From: Spirochaetales bacterium
GTDB taxonomy: Bacteria > Spirochaetota > Spirochaetia > SZUA-6 > JAFGRV01
DNA: 51,995 nucleotides
Assembly: GCA_016935735.1 (NCBI GenBank)
Contig: JAFGQK010000048.1
Span: 1-51,995 of the forward strand
Direction: 5' to 3'
Within the stretch, counting starts at the first letter, position 1. Every line of letters starts with the position of its first letter. The position numbers and the translations under genes are program-made. Positions 24,144 through 33,127 of this stretch are shown piece by piece. Below the pieces are notes generated by a model that ran no database searches, was not told where the DNA came from, and worked only from the letters and a program-made list of their open reading frames with translations.

Positions 24144-27100
24144 AATAATCCATACGGCAGACATACATTTTTGTAAAAAAGAACAGGATAAAGTATTTTT
24201 AAGTCTTTCAACATTATGTGAATACGGGAAAAAAGAAAATATTGATCTGATAGTCATAGCCGGAGACCTGACACATGAGGGTATATTCAACACCCGAAAA
24301 TCAGGTCTTCCGGGATTGCAGGAAATGATTAAAAACATGCTCGATATTGCCCCTGTTGTGGTTGTGTATGGAACACCCACTCATGATCTTCCGGGCTGTT
24401 ATGAGATTTTTGCGAAAATCAAAGCCGGACATAACTTTACGATTCTTAAACCGGGAATACCCTATTTCCTTATAGAAAAGAATGTATATTCATTCAACGA
24501 TGAGGAAATCAATCCCGGTAATGCTTCGCTTTTAATTCTCGGCTGCCCGGAACCTCAAAAAACATGGCTTCTGGCAAACAAACCGGGCATCGGAAAGGAA
24601 GAATCAGATAAGGCAGCAATAGATGGAATGCGGGAATTGTTTTTGGGATTTGGAGCTCTCAGAAAACAGTATCCCCGCATCCCCTGTATCTTTACAGGAC
24701 ATCTGGAAATATCAAATGCCCTGACCTGTTCAGGACACATACTACAGAAAAGCGTCCAGTTGGGCAAGGATGATTTATGTTTAATCGGGGCGGATTATTA
24801 TGCGTTAGGGCATATTCATCTTGCCCAGGAAGTGATAAGGCATAAAGCCTGGTATTCCGGTTCTGCCTATCCTGTTGACTGGGGTGAAACGGACCGGAAA
24901 GGATTTAATCTTGTTGAATTAAAGCCAGGTGTTGGTAATCAGATTAATTTGCCCCAAATTACCCGTATTCCATTTCCCCATCCGCCGAGAAAAAAGATCG
25001 TCTTAAGCAGTCCCGGTACATTGCCGGATAAAAAAGAAATTGAAGGTTTCCAGGTCTGGCTTGATATCAAGGTTCCGAAAGACGGGAAAGAACCAGATAT
25101 CTCTTATCATCATTCAATGCTGATGAACATTGGTGCTTTGACCGGTTCAAAAGTAACCGTTTCCATTATACCTGTGGAAACCGTCCGGGCAGGCGGGATT
25201 CAGGAAGTAAAGCGGCTTAAGGATAAAGTAAAGATATATGCTGAAAATTCCAATCAGAAAATAACTGAGGTTATCCTTGAAAAAGCAGACCTGCTTGAGA
25301 TTGAAGCACGAAGAGAAGGACTGGCCGGTGAAGGGCTTGCAGTCAGGGTAAAAAAAATAATCTTAAGAGGTGCGACAGGAATCTGGAAAGGACAGGGAAG
25401 AGAGGAAATTGAGCTTGATCTGGACCGGTATGATCCCGGTCTGATTGCCCTTGCCGGCAGAAACGGTGCCGGAAAAACCACCTTGATAGAAAACATGCAG
25501 CCATATACCACCCTGCTTACCCGTAAAACACAGAAGCTGCAGGATCACTTTATTTTGAGAGATTCATATCGTGATTTGTATTTTGTTGATGAAAATACCG
25601 GTACGGAATACAGGGCGTTTATCCAGGTTGACGGAAAAAATAAGACCGGCAAAGCAGAATACTATCTGTATCAAAAGAACGGCCGGGGTTATATCCCTGT
25701 GACAAACGCCAGAAAAGAAGATTATGAAAAAAAGATAAATGAATTGTATGGTTCATTCACTTTGTTTGTACAGTCAGCGTTTATCAGCCAGAAACCTTTC
25801 AGGATAAGAAAAGACAAACAGGATCTGCCGTCTGATATTTCCGAAGGTACACCGAAACAGAGAAAAACCTTTTTCAGTGAACTTGCAGGAATAAATTATA
25901 TCCAGGCATATTCCGAGTTGGCAAAGGGAAAAGCCAAAACCCTTGAGATTGAGATAACCAGGGATTCCGGCAGGATTGACAGCTTTGAAGAACTTATTAA
26001 AAACCTTCCTCAAAAGATTGAAGAATTACAGACAACCCGCAGCCGCTATAATAACAAAACTGATGAGTTAACAGACCTTGAGAAACAGGGAAAAGAAGCA
26101 AAGGAAGAAGTTGAACGGCTGTCATTAAAAGTACAGGAGAATAAACGTATATCCGAACAAATTGTACATTTAAAAAATCAACTTGAAGATTTATCAGCTG
26201 AAAAAGAAAAAATAGAACGGGATATCACCGAATACAAAAAAGCCCTTTCAAAAGAACAGGAAGCTGAGATGACGGTTCAGAAATATAACAGGTTGAAAGA
26301 AAGGGAAGCCCAAATTCTGAATGAAGAAAAGGCGGTACTGCAAAAGAGGGAAAAGCTGACGCAGGAATATAATAAAAAGCTTCAGGACATAATAGAACAG
26401 AAGAATCAGTTAAATGAAGAGTTGGATAAAATAACAGAGAAAATTACCGATAAACAGCGTCAAAAGGACAGGCTTATAAATGATATTGATTACATAAATG
26501 AGAAACTTGAGGAAAAACTGGAATGCCCGGAATGCGGCTGTAAGTTTTCAAGAGATCAGAAAGCACTGGAAAAGGAATTATCCGGTAAGCAGGAAACTGT
26601 AATTGAGACTGATAAGGAGATTATTCAATTTGAAAGGGAACGGAAAAAACTTAAAACGAAGATATCAGAATTAAAATATCCGGACAAACCGGAATTACCG
26701 GAGTTTGATGATGAGGAACTCCTCCGGGTTAATGGAGATATAGAGTTTTTAAGCATTGAGGAATCAAGGGAGATAATTCAGCTTGCCCGGACTGCAAAAA
26801 CCCGGATTGAAGAGAGTAATAAAAGGACCGGGCAGATAACAGATCAAAGTAAAAAATTGCGTAACGAACTGGATCCCTTAAAACCTGATCCTGAAATCGA
26901 AGGAAAACATACAAACGCTTTACAGAAATATGAGGATATAAAGCAGTCATACCGGGACTGCCGGGATGAAGTACAGAGGCTGACCTCTGACATAAAAAAC
27001 CTTGAAAACCAGATTGGTGAACTCCGGAAACAGGAAAAGGAATTAACGACTTTAAAAGTGGTTGTTGAAAAGAAGAGAAGGGAAATACATGAGTGGGAGT

Positions 27101-27654
27101 GGCTGGCAAAAGCCTGCGGGCCTGACGGAATCCAGGCACTGGAACTCGATGCCCTTGCCCCTGATATAGCAGCTTCTGCGAACAGGATTTTGGAATCTGC
27201 ATACGGATCCCGGTTTCAGATTGAATTCCGCACCACCCGGATAGGCGGGCGGGGGGCTAACACAAAACAGATAGAAGATTTTCTTATCATCATTCACGAT
27301 TTGAAAGCAGGTACGGAACAGGAAGTGAGTACGTTATCCGGGGGGGAGTCCGTATGGATCAAAAAAGCAATTTACGATGCCTTTGGGATAATCAGGGCGC
27401 GTAACACCGGCACTAAATTCTTAACCGTGTTCCAGGATGAAACCGACGGTGCCCTGGATTCGGAAGCAAAGAAGGCTTATTTTAAAATGCTTCAGGCAGC
27501 CCATAATGAATCAGGCAGGTATCATACCATAGTCATAACACACAGCCCTGAAGCTCAATCAATGATACCTCAAAAGATAGAAATATCCGAACTGGCGGGA
27601 ACTGTAACAAATGAAGTTGAAAAGCTTGAATTAACAGGAGCGAATCATGGCTAA
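24136..27654 (+). CDS. Fused Mre11-Rad50 (SbcD-SbcC) nuclease-ATPase
   Basis: One 1172-aa chain carries both subunits. The start is ATG 24136 (MSKIIHTADIHF), with GAGGAGG ten bases upstream. The Mre11/SbcD part (residues 1-400) shows TADIHF, VIAGDLTHEG, YGTPTHD (in place of GNHD), TGHLEIS and ALGHIHLAQ. The Rad50/SbcC part has Walker A AGRNGAGKTT near 440, a long coiled coil, a zinc hook CPECGC near 796, the ABC signature STLSGGES near 1065, Walker B FLTVFQDETDGALD and the H-loop VITHS. Normally these are two genes. The enzyme would process DNA ends and hairpins during phage replication or recombination, like T4 gp46/47. Asn of the usual GNHD box is replaced, so nuclease activity deserves a test. 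Confidence 0.9.
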   Translation: MSKIIHTADIHFCKKEQDKVFLSLSTLCEYGKKENIDLIVIAGDLTHEGIFNTRKSGLPGLQEMIKNMLDIAPVVVVYGTPTHDLPGCYEIFAKIKAGHNFTILKPGIPYFLIEKNVYSFNDEEINPGNASLLILGCPEPQKTWLLANKPGIGKEESDKAAIDGMRELFLGFGALRKQYPRIPCIFTGHLEISNALTCSGHILQKSVQLGKDDLCLIGADYYALGHIHLAQEVIRHKAWYSGSAYPVDWGETDRKGFNLVELKPGVGNQINLPQITRIPFPHPPRKKIVLSSPGTLPDKKEIEGFQVWLDIKVPKDGKEPDISYHHSMLMNIGALTGSKVTVSIIPVETVRAGGIQEVKRLKDKVKIYAENSNQKITEVILEKADLLEIEARREGLAGEGLAVRVKKIILRGATGIWKGQGREEIELDLDRYDPGLIALAGRNGAGKTTLIENMQPYTTLLTRKTQKLQDHFILRDSYRDLYFVDENTGTEYRAFIQVDGKNKTGKAEYYLYQKNGRGYIPVTNARKEDYEKKINELYGSFTLFVQSAFISQKPFRIRKDKQDLPSDISEGTPKQRKTFFSELAGINYIQAYSELAKGKAKTLEIEITRDSGRIDSFEELIKNLPQKIEELQTTRSRYNNKTDELTDLEKQGKEAKEEVERLSLKVQENKRISEQIVHLKNQLEDLSAEKEKIERDITEYKKALSKEQEAEMTVQKYNRLKEREAQILNEEKAVLQKREKLTQEYNKKLQDIIEQKNQLNEELDKITEKITDKQRQKDRLINDIDYINEKLEEKLECPECGCKFSRDQKALEKELSGKQETVIETDKEIIQFERERKKLKTKISELKYPDKPELPEFDDEELLRVNGDIEFLSIEESREIIQLARTAKTRIEESNKRTGQITDQSKKLRNELDPLKPDPEIEGKHTNALQKYEDIKQSYRDCRDEVQRLTSDIKNLENQIGELRKQEKELTTLKVVVEKKRREIHEWEWLAKACGPDGIQALELDALAPDIAASANRILESAYGSRFQIEFRTTRIGGRGANTKQIEDFLIIIHDLKAGTEQEVSTLSGGESVWIKKAIYDAFGIIRARNTGTKFLTVFQDETDGALDSEAKKAYFKMLQAAHNESGRYHTIVITHSPEAQSMIPQKIEISELAGTVTNEVEKLELTGANHG

Positions 27655-28354
27655 AGGCAATATGTACTCCTGGATTGATGATAATTTCAATCCCGTAAAA
27701 GGTCCCTGCGAATATGACTGTTTTTATTGTTATATGAACCGGTTCCCCGGCCGGGGGAAACTCAGGCTCGATGAAAACGTATTAAAGTCGAATCCCGGAA
27801 CCGGAAAAATCGTATTCGTATGCAGCGGGACAGACCTGTTTCAAAATGCGGTAAGTTCCGGGTGGATAAGGAAAGTACTTATGAAGTTGAATACCTGTCC
27901 CGGTAACAAATACTTATTACAGACAAAGAATCCTGCACGGCTGTTTGATTTTATAGAACTGATTGAACCGCACATGATTCTGTGTACGACAATTGAAAGC
28001 GACATGAATCATAAGGTATCCAAAGCCCCTTTGCCTGTAGTAAGAGCAGCAGCTTTAAAGACAATTAAAAAATATTTTCCGCAGTTTATGACCATGATAA
28101 CAATCGAACCCATTATGCAGTTTACTGAAAGCTTTATCGATATGCTCACAGGTACTCACCCGGATGTAATCAACATAGGTGCAAACTCCCGGCCTGATGT
28201 GAAATTACCCGAACCGGAACCCGGCCAGGTGTACCGGCTGATAGGGCAAATAAAAGAAAGACTGCCGGAAACAATATTACATATCAAGAAAAATCTTTCC
28301 CGCATTTACAGGGAGGAAGAATGTATCCAGTTAAGGCCCTGGCCGGGAGGTTGA
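27647..28354 (+). CDS. Radical-SAM-like DUF5131 (phage Gp37/Gp68) protein
   Basis: This 235-aa protein has an iron-sulfur cluster motif CEYDCFYCYMNRF (Cys-x3-Cys-x2-Cys, residues 21-28), the key feature of radical SAM enzymes. Further segments typical of DUF5131 are IVFVCSGTDLF, YLLQTKNPARL, TIESDMN and MITIEPIMQFTESF. The family occurs in many phages and plasmids and its reaction is unknown. It begins inside the end of the Mre11-Rad50 gene (8-base overlap, AGGAG site). The C-terminus ends LRPWPGG. It is adjacent to DUF1643 and a DNA methylase, so a DNA or nucleotide modification role is possible but not shown. Confidence 0.82.
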   Translation: MAKGNMYSWIDDNFNPVKGPCEYDCFYCYMNRFPGRGKLRLDENVLKSNPGTGKIVFVCSGTDLFQNAVSSGWIRKVLMKLNTCPGNKYLLQTKNPARLFDFIELIEPHMILCTTIESDMNHKVSKAPLPVVRAAALKTIKKYFPQFMTMITIEPIMQFTESFIDMLTGTHPDVINIGANSRPDVKLPEPEPGQVYRLIGQIKERLPETILHIKKNLSRIYREEECIQLRPWPGG

Positions 28355-28358
28355 TTGC

Positions 28359-28997
28359 GTGAAGGATAAAGAGGTTTTAGAAAAGAATATAACAGCAGTA
28401 TCAAAGGATACCTGTATTTTTAAATCGGCCCAAATAACCGGTAATTACCGGTATTACCTTATTAGACGGTGGAATACGAAAAAGCAGGTACTGATGTGGG
28501 TGATGCTGAATCCGTCAACAGCAGACGATGAAAATGACGACCATACCATCCGCAAGATAGTGGGCTTTTCTAAAAGATTCAATGCCGGGACTGCGATTGT
28601 TGTTAATCTTTACGCTTACAGGGCGACAAATCCCTCCTTATTGTTCCGGAATCCCAAAGTTGATTATATAGGAAAAGCCAACGATCACACTCTCAAAAAA
28701 TATAAATCTTTTGCTGATAAGATTGTTTTTGCCTGTGGCACTCATGCAAAACCTGAAAGATTGATTGAGGTATATAATATGCTTAGACCTCAATATGGTG
28801 ATATATACTGTCTTAAGAAAAATAAGGATGGTACTCCGGCGCATCCTGCCAGGTTACCATATAACAGCAGATTAATACCTTATAGATTGAAATATTACCG
28901 GTCTGATAAAAAATTTTTTGCATGCATCCCATTTCAGAACTTAAATCATAACAAAGGCAGAAGCGACAAAACCATACAAAGCGGGGTATTACGGTGA
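28359..28997 (+). CDS. DUF1643 family protein
   Basis: This 212-aa protein starts at GTG 28359, eight bases after GGGAGG. Family signatures are YLIRRWN, VLMWVMLNPSTADDEN, DHTIRKIVGFSKRF, IVVNLYAYRATNP, VFACGTHA and C-terminal CLKKNKDGTPAHPARLPY. DUF1643 proteins are common on phages and have no established reaction. The stop overlaps the GTG start of the following methylase by four bases (GTGA). A role linked to the neighbouring radical-SAM and methylase genes is possible. Confidence 0.85.
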   Translation: MKDKEVLEKNITAVSKDTCIFKSAQITGNYRYYLIRRWNTKKQVLMWVMLNPSTADDENDDHTIRKIVGFSKRFNAGTAIVVNLYAYRATNPSLLFRNPKVDYIGKANDHTLKKYKSFADKIVFACGTHAKPERLIEVYNMLRPQYGDIYCLKKNKDGTPAHPARLPYNSRLIPYRLKYYRSDKKFFACIPFQNLNHNKGRSDKTIQSGVLR

Positions 28998-30073
28998 CAA
29001 ACACTTTTCTTCAAGGCGATGCCCTGGATGTACTTAAAAACCTGCCTTCCCGGTATGTCAACTGCTGTGTCACCTCACCGCCTTACTGGGGGCTGCGTGA
29101 TTATGGAGTTCCCGGACAGATCGGGCTTGAAGATAATCCGAAAGCATATATCAATAAACTGGTTTCAGTGTTCCGGGAAGTACGGAGGGTGCTTAAGGAT
29201 AATGGGACACTGTGGCTCAATATGGGAGATTGTTATGCCGGAAGCGGAAAAGCCGGCTATAATCCGGAATATCAAAAAAAACACACTCAATTTAACAGCC
29301 GTGTGAGAAAAGAAACACTTGGAAAGCCTGTAAGTGCGAAGAAAATCGGTCTTAAACCTAAAGACCTTGTGGGAATACCCTGGATGCTTGCATTCGCTCT
29401 TCGCACCGATGGATGGTACCTGAGAAGCGATATAATATGGTATAAACCTAATCCAATGCCGGAGAGTGTAGGAGACCGCCCGTCAAAAGCACATGAATAT
29501 ATATTTCTTTTAAGTAAATCGAAGAAATATTACTATGATGCAGATGCAATAAAAGAACCTTATGCCAATTCAACATATGTCAGGTTGTCACAGAAAAATA
29601 TTAAAAACCAGCGGGGATCATTAAGGGCTAACGGCGGAATGAAAACGAATGGCCCTATGAAAGCAAGAGGACACATAAAAACCGGCGGGAAATACAACAA
29701 TAATAAAAATTATGGGGGCGGCGGATCCAGGTTTGAAAAACACAGCGGCTATTTTGATAAAGACGGGAACCTGATTGGCACAGGAATGCGAAATAAACGA
29801 ACGGTATGGATAGTAACAACACAGCCATTTAAAGAAGCCCATTTTGCCACGTTTCCAATAAAACTGATTGTCCCCTGTATAAGGGCAGGATGCCCGGAAA
29901 GCGGTATTGTACTGGACCCCTTTATAGGTTCAGGGACAACCGCGTTAGTCGCAAAATTATTATGCAGGAATTTTGTCGGGATTGAGATAAATCCGGAATA
30001 TATAAAGATTGCAGAAGACCGTTTAATGAATGAAATCCCCTTGTTTATGGAAGAGATAAGAAATGGTAAATAA
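28994..30073 (+). CDS. Phage DNA methyltransferase, beta class (N4-cytosine/N6-adenine)
   Basis: This 359-aa protein begins at GTG 28994. It has the catalytic motif TSPPYWGLRDYG (residues 29-40), the region VFREVRRVLKDNGTLWLNMGD, SDIIWYKPNPMPESVGDRPSKAHEYIFLLSKS, and the SAM motif DPFIGSGTTALVA near 308. Motif IV precedes motif I, which is the beta-class order. SPPY is more usual for N4-cytosine methylases, although some N6 enzymes have it. A Gly/Asn-rich insert (residues 205-245) separates the two halves and may hold the recognition region. It probably modifies the phage DNA to evade host restriction. Confidence 0.9.
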   Translation: MTNTFLQGDALDVLKNLPSRYVNCCVTSPPYWGLRDYGVPGQIGLEDNPKAYINKLVSVFREVRRVLKDNGTLWLNMGDCYAGSGKAGYNPEYQKKHTQFNSRVRKETLGKPVSAKKIGLKPKDLVGIPWMLAFALRTDGWYLRSDIIWYKPNPMPESVGDRPSKAHEYIFLLSKSKKYYYDADAIKEPYANSTYVRLSQKNIKNQRGSLRANGGMKTNGPMKARGHIKTGGKYNNNKNYGGGGSRFEKHSGYFDKDGNLIGTGMRNKRTVWIVTTQPFKEAHFATFPIKLIVPCIRAGCPESGIVLDPFIGSGTTALVAKLLCRNFVGIEINPEYIKIAEDRLMNEIPLFMEEIRNGK

Positions 30074-30983
30074 CAGCTGGTCAAAGAAAATAGTACATTG
30101 GGAAGATGAAAAAAATCATTATTACTCGATAGTGTTTACCTGGCAATTATACAGGTGGTCTAAACATATTCAGCCCGAATTGGATGGAAAAAATATTATT
30201 GCCGGCGGACCTGCTGTGAAGCTTATGCCGGAAATAGTACCATCCTGGATTAACATTGGTAAAGATATTCCGTCACTTTACAGACATAATCATTCAGCTA
30301 CAAAAACATCAACCGGGTGTATTCGAAAATGCAGGTTCTGTTCCGTTCCCCGGACAGAAGGCAGTCTAAAGGAATTAAAAAAATGGGAAGTAAAACCTGT
30401 TTTAATCGACAATAATTTACTTGCATGTTCAAGGAAGCATTTTAATAAGGTAATTGATAAACTAAAAAGACTAAAGTGGTGTGATTTTAACCAGGGACTG
30501 GATGCACGTCTGATGACAAAATATCATGCTGACAGACTGGCGGAATTAAACAATCCTTTAGTCCGCCTGTCGTTTGATGAACTGCACCATGAATCACCTG
30601 TATGTAATGCAATTATTCTTTTAAGAAAAGCAGGGATACCAAAGAAGAATATCAGGATTTATGTGCTTATAGGATTTGCTGACGATCCGGAAGATGCTTT
30701 ATATCGTTTGGAACTGATTCGCTCATTTGGTATAAAGCCAAATCCCATGAGATACCAGCCGCCCGAAACTTTTAGAAAAAACAGTTATGTACATCCGAAG
30801 TGGACTCATAAAGAGCTGGACAGGTTCATGAGTTACTGGTCAAATCTGCGGTTTACCGGCGCAGTCCCGTTTAACGAATATGAACATCGGAAAAGGAAAC
30901 ATATAGAAAGAAATTTATTTAATGAAGATACAGTCTTAATTAAACAGGAGGGATTTTGGCAAGAAGCATTAAAAAAGGTTTAG
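30063..30983 (+). CDS. Second radical-SAM-type phage protein
   Basis: This 306-aa protein has CIRKCRFCSVPRTEG near residue 91 (Cys-x3-Cys-x2-Cys), the radical SAM cluster motif, followed by VKPVLIDNNLLACSRKHF, CDFNQGLDARLM and VLIGFADDPEDALYRL, which fit the partial TIM barrel of that superfamily. The N-terminal 80 residues resemble the accessory part seen in some tRNA- or B12-type members (IIAGGPAVKLMPEIVP). It overlaps the methylase end by 11 bases and the initiator gene start by 28 bases. Substrate unknown. It could be the activase for the small glycyl-radical protein downstream, but it lacks the size and layout of NrdG; this is speculation. Confidence 0.8.
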   Translation: MVNNSWSKKIVHWEDEKNHYYSIVFTWQLYRWSKHIQPELDGKNIIAGGPAVKLMPEIVPSWINIGKDIPSLYRHNHSATKTSTGCIRKCRFCSVPRTEGSLKELKKWEVKPVLIDNNLLACSRKHFNKVIDKLKRLKWCDFNQGLDARLMTKYHADRLAELNNPLVRLSFDELHHESPVCNAIILLRKAGIPKKNIRIYVLIGFADDPEDALYRLELIRSFGIKPNPMRYQPPETFRKNSYVHPKWTHKELDRFMSYWSNLRFTGAVPFNEYEHRKRKHIERNLFNEDTVLIKQEGFWQEALKKV

Positions 30984-31942
30984 ATTATTTTCCTTTAGAT
31001 GTTAATGATGATCGAAAATGGAAATTACTCCGGGCAAAATATGGAATTAAAGGTATTGGTGTGTTCGTTGAGCTTCTTCGAATAATTTACAGCGAGGGAT
31101 ATTATTATCCGTGGGACGAGGAGTCACAACTTATTTTTGCACATGACACCGGAATTACGATTGATTTTCTTACAGAAATAGTGGATTTTCTTACAGAAAA
31201 AGGCTTTTTTCAGGAAGAAAAAAGGCATAAAATGGGTATTTTAACCAGCCACGGGATACAAATAAGGTATTTAAAAGCCTGTGAATGCCGTTCAAAAATC
31301 ATAATTGAAGACAAATTTCGTCTTTTTGAGCTTGATGAACTGCCTGAAGGATTACAAAAGAAAGTAAACATTATCACTCCCTTTAATAAGGAAGAAAATA
31401 TCGATTTTCAGGAAGAAAACGGCCATTTTCAGGAAGAAAATACCAGCGCTGGGGAAGAAAACAGCCGTTTTCTTCCTGAAAATGACATAAAGAAAAGTAA
31501 AGTAAAGAAAAGTAAAGTAAATAATATTAATGTGACTTTGCCGCAAATTTCCGATCTTAAACCTTTTATCGCCTTTTATAAAAAATCATTAAAACAGAGA
31601 GGGAATATTGAATATCCTGAAGAATTTGAGACCTGGTGGAAATCATATCCGAGGCAGGAAGATAAAAAAGCGGCTTTTTTGCAATGGTTAATTAATCTTG
31701 AAATTGGTGTAGATTTTATTGAATTACAAAATGCTGCAGAAAATTATAAAGATCATGTTCTTCAGGCGAAGACTGAAATTAAATATATAAAACACCCCAA
31801 AACATTTCTTGGCTCTTCAGAACCCTGGAGAGAATATATCAAAGCAAGAGCAAGCCCTGAAAAAAAAACCGGATGGGAAGATTTGCCGGATTACCTGGAT
31901 GGGACTAAAACCGGTTTTGATTTTTCGGAGGATAAATGGTAA
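30956..31942 (+). CDS. Phage replication initiator, DUF4373-type, containing the origin
   Basis: This 328-aa protein starts at TTG 30956 (ARSIKKGLDYFPLDVNDDRKWKLL), after AGGAGGG. The N-terminal 110 residues form the DUF4373 (Lin1244-like) winged-helix domain seen in DnaD/O-type phage initiators. Residues 144-176 are a heptad-like low-complexity linker (EEN repeated) that encodes exact 21-bp DNA repeats. The C-terminal part, with EYPEEFETWWKSYPRQEDKKAAFLQW and AENYKDHVLQAKT, resembles the helicase-loader recruitment region of such initiators. A DnaC-like gene follows with a 7-base overlap, the lambda O-P arrangement. The initiator presumably binds the repeats inside its own gene to start replication. 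Confidence 0.85.
   Translation: MARSIKKGLDYFPLDVNDDRKWKLLRAKYGIKGIGVFVELLRIIYSEGYYYPWDEESQLIFAHDTGITIDFLTEIVDFLTEKGFFQEEKRHKMGILTSHGIQIRYLKACECRSKIIIEDKFRLFELDELPEGLQKKVNIITPFNKEENIDFQEENGHFQEENTSAGEENSRFLPENDIKKSKVKKSKVNNINVTLPQISDLKPFIAFYKKSLKQRGNIEYPEEFETWWKSYPRQEDKKAAFLQWLINLEIGVDFIELQNAAENYKDHVLQAKTEIKYIKHPKTFLGSSEPWREYIKARASPEKKTGWEDLPDYLDGTKTGFDFSEDKW
31390..31531. other. Predicted phage replication origin inside the initiator gene
   Basis: GGAAGAAAA begins at 31390, 31411, 31432 and 31453, exactly 21 bp apart. The second and third copies share the longer box ATTTTCAGGAAGAAAA, and the complete 17-mer of copy two recurs inverted at 31467-31483. A perfect palindrome CCAGCGCTGG lies at 31443-31452. 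Immediately after comes a tandem AAAGAAAAGTAAAGT (31489-31503 and 31504-31518) and AAATAATATTAA, an AT-rich stretch fit for strand opening. This order of iterons then AT-rich element, within an initiator gene, is that of lambda ori. Confidence 0.8.
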
Positions 31943-32661
31943 AAGCGAAAACAGCAATTTCAAATTATTTTAAAAATATTAAAATCGATCCGGAAGCTGA
32001 GAAAGAAATTGAGCTGAAAGAGAAAAGAGAAAATGCAGAGAAATTAAAAGCCGGATATATCAAGTTATTTGGAAAACGGTTCTGGAACAAATCTCTTGAT
32101 AACTATGAGATTTATGATGATAAACAAAAGCAGGTATATCAATTATGTCTTGACTACTCTGACAACCTTCAAAAAGTATATAAAACAGGAAAGGTAATTG
32201 TGTTAACCGGTAAACCGGGCACAGGGAAAAATCATTTAATCTACGGGATGATAAAAAAAATTCTGGCTGCCGGCTATTCGGTTGAGTTTGCGAAATGGTA
32301 TCGAATAATGCGGGATATAAAAGAATCCTGGACCGGAAAGTTTTTTTCAGCTGACGGGTGGCGGATGAATGAAAATGATATAATAAAAAAATATATTACC
32401 TGCAAGTTCCTTTTTCTCGAAGAGATCGGGATTCAATATAAAACCGATAATGAAAGACTTTTTCTTTATGATATTTTAGATCATCGATACAGTGACTGCA
32501 AACCCTATATCCTCACTTCGAACCTGTCCCTTGATGAATTTAAAAAATCAATAGATTTTGACGGTTATAATCGAATATGGGACCGGATTAATGAAACCGG
32601 CAAAGTATTGTTCTGTGACTGGGAGAGTTACAGGACCAGGCGGAGAGATAACAAATCTTAA
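31936..32661 (+). CDS. DnaC-like helicase loader ATPase
   Basis: This 241-aa AAA+ protein has Walker A GKPGTGKNHL near residue 95, Walker B CKFLFLEEIG near 158, a sensor region PYILTSNLSLDEFK and the arginine-bearing YNRIWDRINE. This is the DnaC/IstB family layout: N-terminal helices for helicase binding, C-terminal ATPase. It overlaps the end of the initiator gene by 7 bases, so it is the P-like partner that loads the host DnaB helicase at the origin. The usual T/S after the P-loop Lys is Asn here, a mild departure. Confidence 0.87.
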   Translation: MVKAKTAISNYFKNIKIDPEAEKEIELKEKRENAEKLKAGYIKLFGKRFWNKSLDNYEIYDDKQKQVYQLCLDYSDNLQKVYKTGKVIVLTGKPGTGKNHLIYGMIKKILAAGYSVEFAKWYRIMRDIKESWTGKFFSADGWRMNENDIIKKYITCKFLFLEEIGIQYKTDNERLFLYDILDHRYSDCKPYILTSNLSLDEFKKSIDFDGYNRIWDRINETGKVLFCDWESYRTRRRDNKS

Positions 32662-32678
32662 ACGGGAGGTACAAAATA

Positions 32679-32954
32679 ATGGCAAAAATATTGCCGAAAA
32701 GTAAATCAAAATTAAAAAAGGAAATCAGTCTTTTCGGCCGGAAATATTATCTATATATTTTTGACTGGATTGAAGATGATATTATCCAGAAAGTAGAACC
32801 TGCAGTAACGTTAAATATATTTTCTGACTTCCTATTATTCCCGGATGATTTTATCCCCAGGTTATTGATGAATGAAAAGACTTACAGCAAATTCTGTAAA
32901 ATAGTCAATGATGGAAATATAATAAAAATGAAAAACGACAGGGCCGGTGTATGA
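32679..32954 (+). CDS. Small hypothetical phage protein
   Basis: This 91-aa protein (MAKILPKSKSKLKKEISLFG...) starts 17 bases after the helicase loader, with GGGAGG as ribosome site. A basic N-terminus is followed by YYLYIFDWIEDDIIQK and aromatic-rich strands. No family is recognised. Its stop overlaps the next ATG by four bases (ATGA). Confidence 0.65.
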   Translation: MAKILPKSKSKLKKEISLFGRKYYLYIFDWIEDDIIQKVEPAVTLNIFSDFLLFPDDFIPRLLMNEKTYSKFCKIVNDGNIIKMKNDRAGV

Positions 32955-33127
32955 AAAAAAAGAAAAAGTATCATGGTTATCCGGAGATAAAAAAGGAACC
33001 TGTAAAATCGATTATGGATTTTTTATATTATCAGGATATTTTGACAGATGGTGCTTATCAGATAGTACATATTTATATAACGGATCTGGAAAAGGAAATC
33101 AGCCTGCGAATTGATAGAGTTTCCTGA
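32951..33127 (+). CDS. Very small hypothetical phage protein (58 aa)
   Basis: It starts at ATG 32951 in an ATGA overlap with the preceding gene. The product begins MKKKKKYHGYPEIKKEP and ends KEISLRIDRVS. It has a very basic start and a central aromatic region (FLYYQDILTDGAYQIVHIYI). No homologues are recognised. Translational coupling to the preceding gene supports it being real. Confidence 0.55.
   Translation: MKKKKKYHGYPEIKKEPVKSIMDFLYYQDILTDGAYQIVHIYITDLEKEISLRIDRVS

Noticed and set aside
31390-31520. Short regular repeats that could be taken for a CRISPR array or a protein repeat only
   Set aside because: Unit length is 21 bp with no spacers, one copy is inverted, and the stretch is in an open coding frame of an initiator; an origin fits better.
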